A model generated the notes under the pieces. The model ran no database searches, was not told the origin of the DNA, and saw nothing but the letters and a program-made list of their open reading frames with translations. Of a stretch of 14,082 nucleotides of DNA, positions 1 through 7,365 are shown one piece after another. How positions within the stretch are numbered: the stretch's first letter is position 1; every line of letters begins with the position of its first letter. The stretch covers positions 1 through 14,082 of the forward strand of contig CALATT010000067.1 in assembly GCA_937891905.1 (NCBI GenBank). The letters run 5' to 3'. Source of the DNA: an uncultured Bacteroidales bacterium. Lineage in GTDB: Bacteria > Bacteroidota > Bacteroidia > Bacteroidales > Paludibacteraceae. Both the position numbers and the translations under genes were made by a program.

Positions 1-902
1 ACTCGATTGCGCGGAACTGCAATGACAAGAATGTTATTCTAAAAACATGGGAAACAAAGGCGGAAATGTATTTGAATAGTTGTCAATATGATTCTACTAT
101 TTTAATAATTGATTCCATGTTGTGTAGTGGTTATAATAGCCCAACAGGATTGTTAATCAAGGCTCAAGCTTTTTCTTTTTTAGGAACAACAGACTCTGCT
201 GTCTATTATGCAAAAAAAGTATTAGATACAACAAGGTCATTATTTGACATGAATAATGCTTTGTATATCCTTACTCATGACGATAAGTCAAAAAATAAAA
301 ATGAGATTCGCCAAGCATCTGCAGATAGATCTGACATACAAAAACTTATAGAGATTCGTCACGGAAAAATAACCACTGCCGTACAATTATTAGAACAGGA
401 CTTGACAAGAAAACCTGATTTGCGATGGTTATATTCAACGATTGGAACACTTGTGCTAATTAGTTTTGGGCTGTTTTTCTATGTGCGCAAGAAACACCGC
501 AAACGCGAACTACTATCACAGCAAATAGAAGAATTGGAAAATAGGAATAACAATACTATCGCCCAAATAAGTGCGCAGATAGAAAATAATATAGCCTTGT
601 TGTCTCAGTCTACAAACTTAAAAGAAGATTTAAGTTGGAGTGATTACAATAAGTTGTGCAGGATAGTAGATTTACAATTTAATTTATTAGCCACTAAACT
701 GCATAAAAAACAAGTATTGAATGAAACTCAAATCCGTTTGTGTGTATTAGTATTGCTAAATCTACGCCGTGTAGATATAGCAAATACCCTTCCTTACGCA
801 CAAAATGGTATAGGTAAACTAAAAGATCAAACATCCAAATTGCTGGGCACAACCGGTAAAAATCTGCGTCTTTTTTTAATTAAAATTGCCATAGAAGAGT
901 AG
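1..902 (+). CDS. TPR/helix-turn-helix membrane regulator, 5'-truncated by window edge
   Basis: The reading frame is open from base 3, so the gene begins before the window; the ATG at 66 is internal. Numbered from that Met, residues 1-118 are helical and TPR-like. Residues 121-140 form one hydrophobic membrane segment, followed by a basic stop (RKKHRKR). Residues 148-182 look like coiled coil. Residues 218-278 (LNETQIRLCVLVLLNLRRVD onward) match the pattern of the C-terminal helix-turn-helix in Bacteroidota TPR regulators, where an Ile-Ala-containing helix is followed by a basic recognition helix. Known family layout: signal peptide, periplasmic TPRs, membrane helix, cytoplasmic coiled coil and DNA-binding domain. 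Inference: it senses an envelope signal and controls the adjacent operon at 1101. The ligand is unknown. The TPR assignment is by context and helicity, because most repeats lie outside the window. Confidence 0.75.
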   Translation, partial: SIARNCNDKNVILKTWETKAEMYLNSCQYDSTILIIDSMLCSGYNSPTGLLIKAQAFSFLGTTDSAVYYAKKVLDTTRSLFDMNNALYILTHDDKSKNKNEIRQASADRSDIQKLIEIRHGKITTAVQLLEQDLTRKPDLRWLYSTIGTLVLISFGLFFYVRKKHRKRELLSQQIEELENRNNNTIAQISAQIENNIALLSQSTNLKEDLSWSDYNKLCRIVDLQFNLLATKLHKKQVLNETQIRLCVLVLLNLRRVDIANTLPYAQNGIGKLKDQTSKLLGTTGKNLRLFLIKIAIEE

Positions 903-909
903 AAAATCA

Positions 910-959
910 TTAAATTCCCACATATCAAAATTGTAATCGATTGATAATGTGTGGTTTAA
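910..959. repeat. Imperfect inverted repeat after the regulator gene
   Basis: The arms pair as TTAAA (910-914) with TTTAA (955-959), CACAT (919-923) with ATGTG (947-951), and ATCAA (924-928) with TTGAT (941-945), around a 12-base centre. It begins eight bases after the regulator stop. It may act as a weak AT-rich terminator or as a binding site. No T-run follows at once, so terminator function is uncertain. Confidence 0.4.
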
Positions 960-978
960 GAATTTTAAATTCCCACAT
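910..978. repeat. 14-base direct repeat upstream of the DUF3244 promoter
   Basis: TTAAATTCCCACAT occurs exactly at 910-923 and at 965-978, 55 bases apart. The second copy ends six bases before the -33 element at 984. This is a plausible operator for the neighbouring regulator. The identity of the two copies is seen directly; the role is inference. Confidence 0.6.
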
Positions 979-983
979 TATTT

Positions 984-1015
984 TTTGTACACTTCGCTAA
1001 TTTGCAGTACCTTTG
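984..1015 (+). promoter_or_regulatory. Bacteroidota-type promoter for the DUF3244-lipoprotein-protease operon
   Basis: TTTG (984-987), a 20-base spacer and TACCTTTG (1008-1015) match the Bacteroidota housekeeping sigma consensus. The start codon is at 1101, giving a leader of about 80 bases. That leader contains a small hairpin, GGCGCAT (1041-1047) with ATGCGTC (1054-1060), with one G-T pair and a six-T loop. Confidence 0.75.
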
Positions 1016-1100
1016 CTCCGTCAAATCATTATGTTTTGGCGGCGCATTTTTTTATGCGTCTTATACTAACAATTTTATAAACCATTAATTCAAAAGACTT

Positions 1101-1496
1101 ATGAAAAAACTACTAATCGCTTTGGTATTGGGCACACTCCTTGCAATACCATCTATTCTTCGCGCAGAAGAAGTAGAAATCAGGTTATCTGTAGTATTAG
1201 AAATGGAATCTATTGGAGGATTAGAACCGATGGATAATCCTAAACAATCAGACGGAGAGCCTCCTCGTCCAACAGACTTCCGCGCTTCTATTAATGGTAA
1301 TTCATTAGTCATTGAAAAGCAGGAAGAAGCAATTCCATCTGCTCAAGCAACCGTAGTAAATGCTTCTACGGGCAATGTAGTATTGAACCAACCATTCACT
1401 GACTCCTTGCAAGAGCAAGTGGCAAACGCAGGCGTGTATGTGCTCCGTATTGAAACTGCAGGCGGCGCACTCACCGGACGATTTATTGTAGAATAA
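1101..1496 (+). CDS. Small secreted DUF3244-family protein
   Basis: The product has 131 residues. Residues 1-22 are a classical signal peptide (MKK, hydrophobic core, LRA before EEVE). Residues 57-131 match the DUF3244 pattern: a short beta-sandwich module with INGNSLVIEKQ, a VVNASTGNVV strand pair, and an ending GVYVLRIETAGGALTGRF. The family is confined to Bacteroidota and has no assigned function. The fold resembles the small beta domains found at the C-termini of exported proteins. It is first in an operon (20 bases to the next gene) with a lipoprotein and a subtilase, behind its own promoter and next to a membrane regulator. It could be a surface or periplasmic accessory of the protease, but that is inference. 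The overlapping minus-strand frame is a shadow. Confidence 0.8.
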   Translation: MKKLLIALVLGTLLAIPSILRAEEVEIRLSVVLEMESIGGLEPMDNPKQSDGEPPRPTDFRASINGNSLVIEKQEEAIPSAQATVVNASTGNVVLNQPFTDSLQEQVANAGVYVLRIETAGGALTGRFIVE

Positions 1497-1516
1497 CCCT
1501 TTAAATCATTATAAAC

Positions 1517-2323
1517 ATGAAACGATTTATCAATTATGCCGTTGTGGCTTCAATGTTTTTTGTGTTGTCTGCATGTGAAAGACCTAATCCTACGCCGAAT
1601 AACATCTTAGGAATGTGGTATGAGCAAGCAGAGGGTGCAACAATAAAGTCTCTCCTGTTTCAAGAAGATGGTACTTTACTATTTCGCTGGAGCCCCGATC
1701 CAACATCCCAAACAATAATTGATTGGGGAGGAGAGTACAATATATTGCACTATGTCTTAGATAATGAAAAAGTAGTCATTTCTGTATCTTCTGACACGGA
1801 GGAAGTAGAATTTACATATCAGACTCCCTATAGTATTTCTAACAATATACTTACTATTGACAGTTTTATATATAAGGGAAAAGTTTTTAATGATTTTAAA
1901 TTGTACCGTGGCAATGAGATTACACCAGTTGAAATAGATGCAAAAAAAGCAGAGAAGCTAAAAACAATCTTCTCTACAGATAATGAATTGTTGGCTGATT
2001 GTATAGACTTCCAAGTAAAAACGATTAACTCAGCAGAAGAACTACAAAGTATCTGTCCTCCTAATCAAATTGTGCCAGAGATAGATTTTTCAAAGCAATG
2101 CATTGTGTATTCTTTAGTAAGGTTGTCTAGTAGTGGTGATGAGATACTAAATTCTGCGTTGTTGTGTAATAATCAAAATCATAGTTATGAGTATTTCGTA
2201 GACATACAACAATGCATAGAATGTTATACAGATATTAAAGATGTATTTGTATATGGGGTGTACGATGTAGCACCTTCTGAAATGACATATATTAATCCTA
2301 TTATACAACTTATTTACAAATAA
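1517..2323 (+). CDS. Lipoprotein with lipocalin-like N-terminal part
   Basis: The product has 268 residues. The SPII lipobox LSAC puts the lipidated Cys at 20, so it should be anchored in an envelope membrane. Residues 30-130 (from ILGMWYEQ) show the GxW start and alternating beta strands of lipocalin-like Bacteroidota lipoproteins, ending with an LYRGNEI strand. Residues 140-268 form a second beta-rich part with five Cys (CIDFQVK, SICPPN, SKQCIVYS, QQCIECY), unlike any family I can name. It lies nine bases before the subtilase gene and 20 after the DUF3244 gene, so the three are probably cotranscribed. A protease partner or inhibitor role is possible but unproven. Confidence 0.65.
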   Translation: MKRFINYAVVASMFFVLSACERPNPTPNNILGMWYEQAEGATIKSLLFQEDGTLLFRWSPDPTSQTIIDWGGEYNILHYVLDNEKVVISVSSDTEEVEFTYQTPYSISNNILTIDSFIYKGKVFNDFKLYRGNEITPVEIDAKKAEKLKTIFSTDNELLADCIDFQVKTINSAEELQSICPPNQIVPEIDFSKQCIVYSLVRLSSSGDEILNSALLCNNQNHSYEYFVDIQQCIECYTDIKDVFVYGVYDVAPSEMTYINPIIQLIYK

Positions 2324-2332
2324 ATATAGATT

Positions 2333-4603
2333 ATGAAACGATTTTTTACAATTCTAATACTTATTAGCTTTATAATACTCAATACTTCCGCAAAAAATAC
2401 TAAAGTCCAGCAGTTGTACATTAAGAAGAACAATAAAGTGTATATAAACGCTAACAATCGGGAATATGAAGCCCTACCAATAGTGACAGTAAAATTTTTG
2501 GAGTTGCAAGCTTTGCAACAAAAATACAATGTTATTAGATACAACAAATTAAAGTATGCGGATATAAAACCTTATTCAAATTTATCTCTAGATGAATTTA
2601 CAAATTTATTAGAAGAGGATACGAATATAGAATCTGTTGACTACAATAGCGAAGGTGAGTACAATAGCCTATATCCTAATGATCCTTACTTGTCTAATCA
2701 ATGGTATCTGTCTGCAATCCGAGCACATGAAACTTGGGATATTACGACTGGGTCACCACAAATTAAGGTGGGGGTTTTAGATTCTGGTACGGATTGGTTA
2801 CATCCAGATTTAGGAGAAGGCTCTGATTTGTATCAGAACATATATTGTAACCCAAATGAGGACGACTGGAGTAATTCAAACAATCCTACTACAGGTAACA
2901 ATATCGATGATGATAATAATAATTTGGTTGATGATTACAAAGGATGGAATTTTGCAATGAATACTAATGATTGTCGAACTACTGCATATCATGGTACTTT
3001 TGTTGCCGGAATTATTGGAGCCAAGACAAACAATGCTACTGGCATAGCAGGTATAGCAGGTGGCTATAATTCTCAAGGAGTAAGTATTCTACCTTATTGT
3101 GTAGGTGTCCAGAATCCTGAATCAGACATTATTGATGACGCAATTATTGCAGCTACGGATAATGGTTGTCGTGTGATTCAGTTTAGTTTGAGCATAGCTA
3201 ACACTAGTGCAGTTAATGCTGCTTTAGAATATGCAAGAGCGCAAAATGTTATTGTGGTCTGTTCATCTGGAAATAACTATATGAGTTCTATATCATATCC
3301 CGCATCTCATCCATCTGTTATTGCAGTGGGAGCTGTCAGTGAAAATCGTAGGAGAGCGGATTTTTCCAACTATGGTACAAACTTAAGTCTTGTTGCTCCT
3401 GGCGTAAACATATATAGCACAATGTTAACATCTAATATGCCTATATATAATTATGGTTCTGGTACATCTTTTTCGGCTCCTCAAGTGTCTGCCGTGATAG
3501 CATTAATGTTGTCTGTGAATCCACATATATCTTATGATGAAGTGAGGTACATTATAGAATCAACAGCTCAAAAAATAGAAGGTTATACCTTTGATGTACG
3601 AGAAGATTATCCCAATGGGACATGGAATCAAGAAGTTGGTTATGGATTATTGGATGCTTATGCTGCGGTAACAAAAGCTAAGGATTTTCCAATAAGAGGT
3701 CCTGAGAAAATTAGTGTATCTGCGACATATTCGCTTGTAAGGCCGTCACAACCAGGAGAAACTGTTTCATGGAGTATTCATAATGGAGAAATGTACAATC
3801 CGTTTTTTTATATAGTTGGTCCTACTAATTTGGATTCTGTAGTTGTTCAGTACAATGATGTTGTGCTATCCTCCAACAATGATGGTTCTAGGGGGTTAAT
3901 CGATATACCAGATCGACCATTCCCGATGGATAGTAGTCTTATTAATAATCAAAAGTATTTATCAGTTACAATTACTAGTGCAAATGGATCTAAAACTTAT
4001 ACAAAACCATTATATATTGAAAGAAATAATAAGCCTACTATAACTGTAAGTGATACTGCTTTATTGTGGAGAGCTAACTCTACCAGAGTGTTTAATATTA
4101 CTAATTGTGCAAATGTGTCTGATTCTCTTTTGAGATGGACGGTTGCTAGATACCCCCAAGCTGCGGCTACGCCCCAAATTAGCAATTACTACGGAAGAAC
4201 ATTGACTTATACACCTTCAGCTCCTCCTCGAATGAGCATGGATTCTCTTACAGTATATGCAACAAATCTAACAGATAACATAGGTAATGGACAATCTAAA
4301 ATTCTTCGCTTTATTATATTTAGGCCAATTCATATTCTCACTTCAATAGAAAATGATATTTTAAATGTGTCTCTTGTTGAAGACGAGGTTAATCAAACAG
4401 CACAAAGAGCAGAACAATTGTTAGATCCGAATAAGAATTATACAATTGAGTTATGGCATTCTATGTATGGCAAACAATATGCAGGGAATATGCGCAATTC
4501 AAAAGAACAAATTAATATAAGTGGTCTCCCTTCTGGAACATATGTTTTATTACTGAAAGATGGGAATTCCGTTGCTACTCAAACTAAAGTGCTTATACAA
4601 TAG
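2333..4603 (+). CDS. Secreted S8-family (subtilisin-like) serine protease
   Basis: The product has 756 residues. Residues 1-20 are a signal peptide. Residues 25-115 form a propeptide of the I9 type. The catalytic domain runs from about 120 to 450, with Asp150 in VGVLDSGTD, His220 in YHGTFVAGI, oxyanion-hole Asn314 in SSGNN and nucleophile Ser379 in GTSFSAP, so all key residues are present. An Asp/Asn-rich insert near 185-205 may bind calcium. Residues 455-670 are beta-rich Ig-like domains. The last 85 residues end in INISGLPSGTYVLLLKDGN and a short strand, the look of a type A type IX secretion sorting domain. It is last in the operon with DUF3244 and lipoprotein genes. Likely exported and surface-bound or released; the substrate is unknown. 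No sign of damage. Confidence 0.9.
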   Translation: MKRFFTILILISFIILNTSAKNTKVQQLYIKKNNKVYINANNREYEALPIVTVKFLELQALQQKYNVIRYNKLKYADIKPYSNLSLDEFTNLLEEDTNIESVDYNSEGEYNSLYPNDPYLSNQWYLSAIRAHETWDITTGSPQIKVGVLDSGTDWLHPDLGEGSDLYQNIYCNPNEDDWSNSNNPTTGNNIDDDNNNLVDDYKGWNFAMNTNDCRTTAYHGTFVAGIIGAKTNNATGIAGIAGGYNSQGVSILPYCVGVQNPESDIIDDAIIAATDNGCRVIQFSLSIANTSAVNAALEYARAQNVIVVCSSGNNYMSSISYPASHPSVIAVGAVSENRRRADFSNYGTNLSLVAPGVNIYSTMLTSNMPIYNYGSGTSFSAPQVSAVIALMLSVNPHISYDEVRYIIESTAQKIEGYTFDVREDYPNGTWNQEVGYGLLDAYAAVTKAKDFPIRGPEKISVSATYSLVRPSQPGETVSWSIHNGEMYNPFFYIVGPTNLDSVVVQYNDVVLSSNNDGSRGLIDIPDRPFPMDSSLINNQKYLSVTITSANGSKTYTKPLYIERNNKPTITVSDTALLWRANSTRVFNITNCANVSDSLLRWTVARYPQAAATPQISNYYGRTLTYTPSAPPRMSMDSLTVYATNLTDNIGNGQSKILRFIIFRPIHILTSIENDILNVSLVEDEVNQTAQRAEQLLDPNKNYTIELWHSMYGKQYAGNMRNSKEQINISGLPSGTYVLLLKDGNSVATQTKVLIQ

Positions 4604-4654
4604 TGTGAAATCATTAATATAATTTAGTAACAAGAAACATGTCGTGTTTTTGAT

Positions 4655-4681
4655 CAAAAATTTGCATATGTGCAATTTTTG
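4655..4681. promoter_or_regulatory. Near-palindrome over the -33 element (candidate operator)
   Basis: CAAAAA (4655-4660) plus TTGCA (4662-4666) mirror TGCAA (4671-4675) plus TTTTTG (4676-4681), with one bulged T at 4661 and a four-base centre. That makes 11 paired positions. The -33 TTTG (4661-4664) lies inside one arm, so a dimeric protein bound here would compete with RNA polymerase. The regulator is unknown. Confidence 0.55.
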
Positions 4682-4692
4682 TGGTAAATTTG
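4661..4692 (+). promoter_or_regulatory. Bacteroidota-type promoter for the lipoprotein at 4720
   Basis: TTTG (4661-4664), a 20-base spacer and TAAATTTG (4685-4692). Transcription would begin about 20 bases before the start codon. This favours the lipoprotein frame at 4720 over the overlapping frame that opens at 4644, upstream of the promoter. Confidence 0.7.
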
Positions 4693-4719
4693 CACCGAAA
4701 TTCTTAAACATTTATCCTT

Positions 4720-5316
4720 ATGAAAAAACATATTGTGTATATCATTCCTATACTCTTTTGTATAGGTTGTCACACGCAGAAGAAGGTGGCTATTACCGAA
4801 AGTACAACGGCGTATCAATCTATGAATGGGACAAATAGCCTTCGTATAGAAAATAGTGGAGATTTTGCTGAAGTGTCTGTATCCAACTGCGAAGAATTAT
4901 TAAGCCAGACACATAATATGAATAATATTCCGCGAAAGGACGAATACCTTTACTCTTCAATAAAGAAAACTGAGCGTACCCAAGAGGCTCTTCTTAACTA
5001 TAGAAAGAGTGGTGAAATGCGTAAAAGAATAGATCAACTTATGCAAATCCTTTCAGAGTCGCATGCTCAACAAATAAAAGAACAAAATCTCATACGAATG
5101 TTTATTACTTATTACATTCCATTAGATAATGTATCTCAAATGAAAATTGTCAAGGTAAGAGTAATAAACCTATCTCCAGACATTAGCAAAGTTGAGGCTA
5201 AAGCATTGTTTGATTTTGCAGAAAGCATACCTTTTGAATTTGAGTATTCGCAATACAAGGATTACACGACTGGTTCTATTGCACTTATGGTGCCTTGTTA
5301 TTGTAAAATAGAATAA
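4720..5316 (+). CDS. Lipoprotein of unknown family
   Basis: The product has 198 residues. An SPII signal ends in lipobox CIGC (Cys17). Residues 60-125 are charged and helical (KTERTQEALLNYRKSGEMRK, then a Gln-rich stretch) and may form coiled coil. Residues 125-198 hold alternating strands (MFITYYIPL, MKIVKVRVINL, GSIALMVPCY). I do not recognise the family. It is a single-gene unit with its own promoter and a near-palindromic site over that promoter, followed by a hairpin, so it is probably regulated on its own. The 64-codon frame beginning at 4644 overlaps it in another frame, starts upstream of the promoter and is rejected. Confidence 0.7.
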   Translation: MKKHIVYIIPILFCIGCHTQKKVAITESTTAYQSMNGTNSLRIENSGDFAEVSVSNCEELLSQTHNMNNIPRKDEYLYSSIKKTERTQEALLNYRKSGEMRKRIDQLMQILSESHAQQIKEQNLIRMFITYYIPLDNVSQMKIVKVRVINLSPDISKVEAKALFDFAESIPFEFEYSQYKDYTTGSIALMVPCYCKIE

Positions 5317-5328
5317 ATGTATTTCATT

Positions 5329-5359
5329 CTCACCGCTGCTCATTCCGAGTGGCGGTGAG
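5329..5359 (+). terminator. GC-rich hairpin after the lipoprotein gene
   Basis: CTCACCGC (5329-5336) pairs perfectly with GCGGTGAG (5352-5359), and an inner CTC/GAG pairs inside the loop. It begins 12 bases after the stop. No U-run follows, so it may protect the 3' end or terminate only together with the second hairpin downstream. Confidence 0.5.
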
Positions 5360-5371
5360 GTGTAGAAAGTT

Positions 5372-5415
5372 AAAAAACTTAGGATGTGACTAAATTGCAA
5401 AATCCCAAGTTTTTT
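5372..5415. terminator. A/T-flanked inverted repeat, likely bidirectional terminator
   Basis: AAAAAACTT (5372-5380) and GGAT (5382-5385) pair with ATCC (5402-5405) and AAGTTTTTT (5407-5415). There are 13 pairs and one mismatch around a 16-base loop. The A-run on one side and T-run on the other fit termination in both directions. It lies 13 bases before the next -33 element, so an operator role is also possible. Confidence 0.55.
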
Positions 5416-5428
5416 CCCAAGTCAAAAA

Positions 5429-5460
5429 TTTGCGTGTATCATACAAAAGCTGTACCTTTG
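5429..5460 (+). promoter_or_regulatory. Bacteroidota-type promoter for the four-lipoprotein operon
   Basis: TTTG (5429-5432), a 20-base spacer and TACCTTTG (5453-5460). The -33 lies in TCAAAAATTTGC (5422-5433), the same 12 bases that surround the -33 of the previous promoter (4654-4665). The start codon at 5487 follows after about 25 bases. Confidence 0.75.
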
Positions 5461-5486
5461 TACAGAAATTTTAAACAATAACAATT

Positions 5487-6062
5487 ATGAGAAGAAGTAT
5501 TTTTAGCACCTTTCTTTGTCTCTCTCTAATGTTGATATTTTTTATGGGTTGCAAACCTATTGTTATTACAGATCCTGATATATTCCCGGAAAAAGAAGTG
5601 TTTGGTCGTATAATCTTGTTGCCAAATCCTACAAATCCAAATAGTCTTGTTTTGGGTTTAGGAAGTCGTGAGGAAAATCCTGATTCATCGACCTTTATTT
5701 TACTTAGAGATTGTTTTAGTAATGAGCTAATATCATGTGTTGATACAATAGGGCAGATGAAAGAATATATAGTGTTGTGTGTGGGAGAGGAAACAACTTG
5801 GGAGAATATTAAATTGGATAAATCAGTATATGTGAAAGATGGAGATGAATATTATGTTAAGATTTATTTTTCTACTACAAAAGAAATAGATTATAGAGCG
5901 CAGGAATTAGGTGATGTGGATACTTTGGAAATCAATTTTAATGATGATTGGAGGAAATATTTATTATCCATAACATTAGAAAATAAAAAACAAACTATTC
6001 AAGGTACGCAATATCCTTCATATCGTATATTAAGATTGAACCCACTCCATTCTAATTATTAA
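5487..6062 (+). CDS. Lipoprotein of unknown family (operon gene 1)
   Basis: The product has 191 residues. An SPII signal ends in lipobox FMGC (Cys22). The mature part is beta-rich and acidic, with strands such as VFGRIILLP, STFILLRDC, YIVLCVG and EYYVKIYFS. It holds three further Cys beyond the lipidated one. No family recognised. It is the first of four lipoprotein genes in a row, 17 bases before the next, behind a clear promoter. The start is supported by the promoter position and by the signal peptide beginning MRR. Confidence 0.7.
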   Translation: MRRSIFSTFLCLSLMLIFFMGCKPIVITDPDIFPEKEVFGRIILLPNPTNPNSLVLGLGSREENPDSSTFILLRDCFSNELISCVDTIGQMKEYIVLCVGEETTWENIKLDKSVYVKDGDEYYVKIYFSTTKEIDYRAQELGDVDTLEINFNDDWRKYLLSITLENKKQTIQGTQYPSYRILRLNPLHSNY

Positions 6063-6079
6063 ATTAAGTTTAGTTTACT

Positions 6080-6583
6080 ATGAAAAATTATTTTGTAAAA
6101 ATCACATGTCTGGTTATTTTAGGATTGTTATTTTTCTCTTGTGTGAAACAGAGGAAAATAACAGTAACACAAACATTTGTTCTATCGAATAGAACGGAAT
6201 ATGTTTGGGATATGAAATTATATGTGTGTTGGGATGGGAAAAATCGGATGGATTCAGCAGAAATACATGTTGATAAAACACAAACAGATTCTGTTGTTTT
6301 AGATTTTGTTTTGCGTGAAAAAGAAGCACTTGGTCCTCTATGGATGCCTACTTCGAATGCAGAAAATTATTATCATTGGGGGTGTTTTATCAAAACAAAA
6401 TTAATAAATAAAACAACGCAACAAATATATGAATGGGAGCAGCAACTATTCCCAAATTCATATGTAATGGACAATTACATAAAGGAATATAATCTAAATC
6501 CTTATTATTGGGAATTTGTATCCAGCAGTGGTAGTGTTGTTAATCAAAAAGATGTATTTCGGTGTATCATAGATCCTTACTAA
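6080..6583 (+). CDS. Lipoprotein of unknown family (operon gene 2)
   Basis: The product has 167 residues with an SPII signal ending FFSC (Cys21). The mature part opens with KITVTQTFVLSNRTEYVWDM, a beta strand pair, and is rich in Trp and Tyr (YVCWDG, YYHWGCF, EWEQQLF, YYWEFV). This suggests a compact beta-sandwich. No family recognised. It lies 17 bases after gene 1 and 15 before gene 3, so it is surely cotranscribed. Envelope location is supported; function is unknown. Confidence 0.68.
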   Translation: MKNYFVKITCLVILGLLFFSCVKQRKITVTQTFVLSNRTEYVWDMKLYVCWDGKNRMDSAEIHVDKTQTDSVVLDFVLREKEALGPLWMPTSNAENYYHWGCFIKTKLINKTTQQIYEWEQQLFPNSYVMDNYIKEYNLNPYYWEFVSSSGSVVNQKDVFRCIIDPY

Positions 6584-6598
6584 AACATGTAAAGTATT

Positions 6599-7345
6599 AT
6601 GAAAACAACAATTAGAGTATTTTTATTAGGAGTATTATCATTAGTGCTCTGTATGTGCAAGCCTATTAATCCGCCTGAGATGGGTATTAATGCCGACAAG
6701 GAACTTTTAAGTGTCTTGTTTAATACTTTGAGCAATACCCCTGCACAATATGTAGATAGCATGTTAGGATTAGGATATTACGAAGCGTTTCTCTACGAGG
6801 AGCCTGATTTAAAGTACCACTCATTTGTAAACATAAAACCTAACTCTAAGCATGATTATGATGATGATATATTATCTAGTATATCTTGGAATGGCGATAC
6901 AATTACAAAGATAGGCTACTCTCGTTATCTTAACAAGTTTGAGAAACCCGGTGATTATTACGCACAGATTTCGGATTTTATTGAGGCTTATGGCTATACC
7001 GATTGGCAAGGATATTATGTTGAAGATAAAGAAAGTGATGTGCTTATAATAAATTTCATACAAGGTGGGTACTTGAATGAGGACTTCTGTAATCAGTTTA
7101 ATATAAATAAAACCACTAATAGAGACGAATATCTTAATCATCTGACAAATAATAAAAACTTCAGTAATTATGATATACAGCAAGGCTATGTGGAGATATT
7201 TACTTATACTCACAAAGACAATAGCAAATGGAGTGGACGAATAGGTCTCTATACTACTACTGACACCTATGGAATAGATCCAGAAGATGATTTGGTAACG
7301 ACTAAAGATATCAAGTTTGATTTTAGCCTCACTCGTATTGAATAA
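6599..7345 (+). CDS. Lipoprotein of unknown family (operon gene 3)
   Basis: The product has 248 residues with an SPII signal ending LCMC (Cys20). The mature N-terminus reads KPINPPEMG. Residues 30-70 look helical (LLSVLFNTLSNTPAQYVDSM), followed by alternating strands and several Tyr/Asp-rich segments (YDDDILSSISW, DWQGYYVEDKESDVLIINFI). No family recognised. The first mature residues (CKPI) echo gene 1 of the operon, but the rest shows no evident similarity. Gap to the next gene is five bases, or 20 if the later start is used. Confidence 0.68.
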   Translation: MKTTIRVFLLGVLSLVLCMCKPINPPEMGINADKELLSVLFNTLSNTPAQYVDSMLGLGYYEAFLYEEPDLKYHSFVNIKPNSKHDYDDDILSSISWNGDTITKIGYSRYLNKFEKPGDYYAQISDFIEAYGYTDWQGYYVEDKESDVLIINFIQGGYLNEDFCNQFNINKTTNRDEYLNHLTNNKNFSNYDIQQGYVEIFTYTHKDNSKWSGRIGLYTTTDTYGIDPEDDLVTTKDIKFDFSLTRIE

Positions 7346-7365
7346 TTCTAATGAATTACATCGTT

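Noticed and set aside
1085..1312. 75-codon minus-strand frame over the DUF3244 gene
   Set aside because: It is antisense to a gene with clear signal peptide and family match; the translation has no features.
4644..4838. 64-codon plus-strand frame before and across the lipoprotein at 4720
   Set aside because: It starts upstream of the promoter at 4661-4692, has no signal peptide or domain, and overlaps a convincing lipoprotein in another frame.
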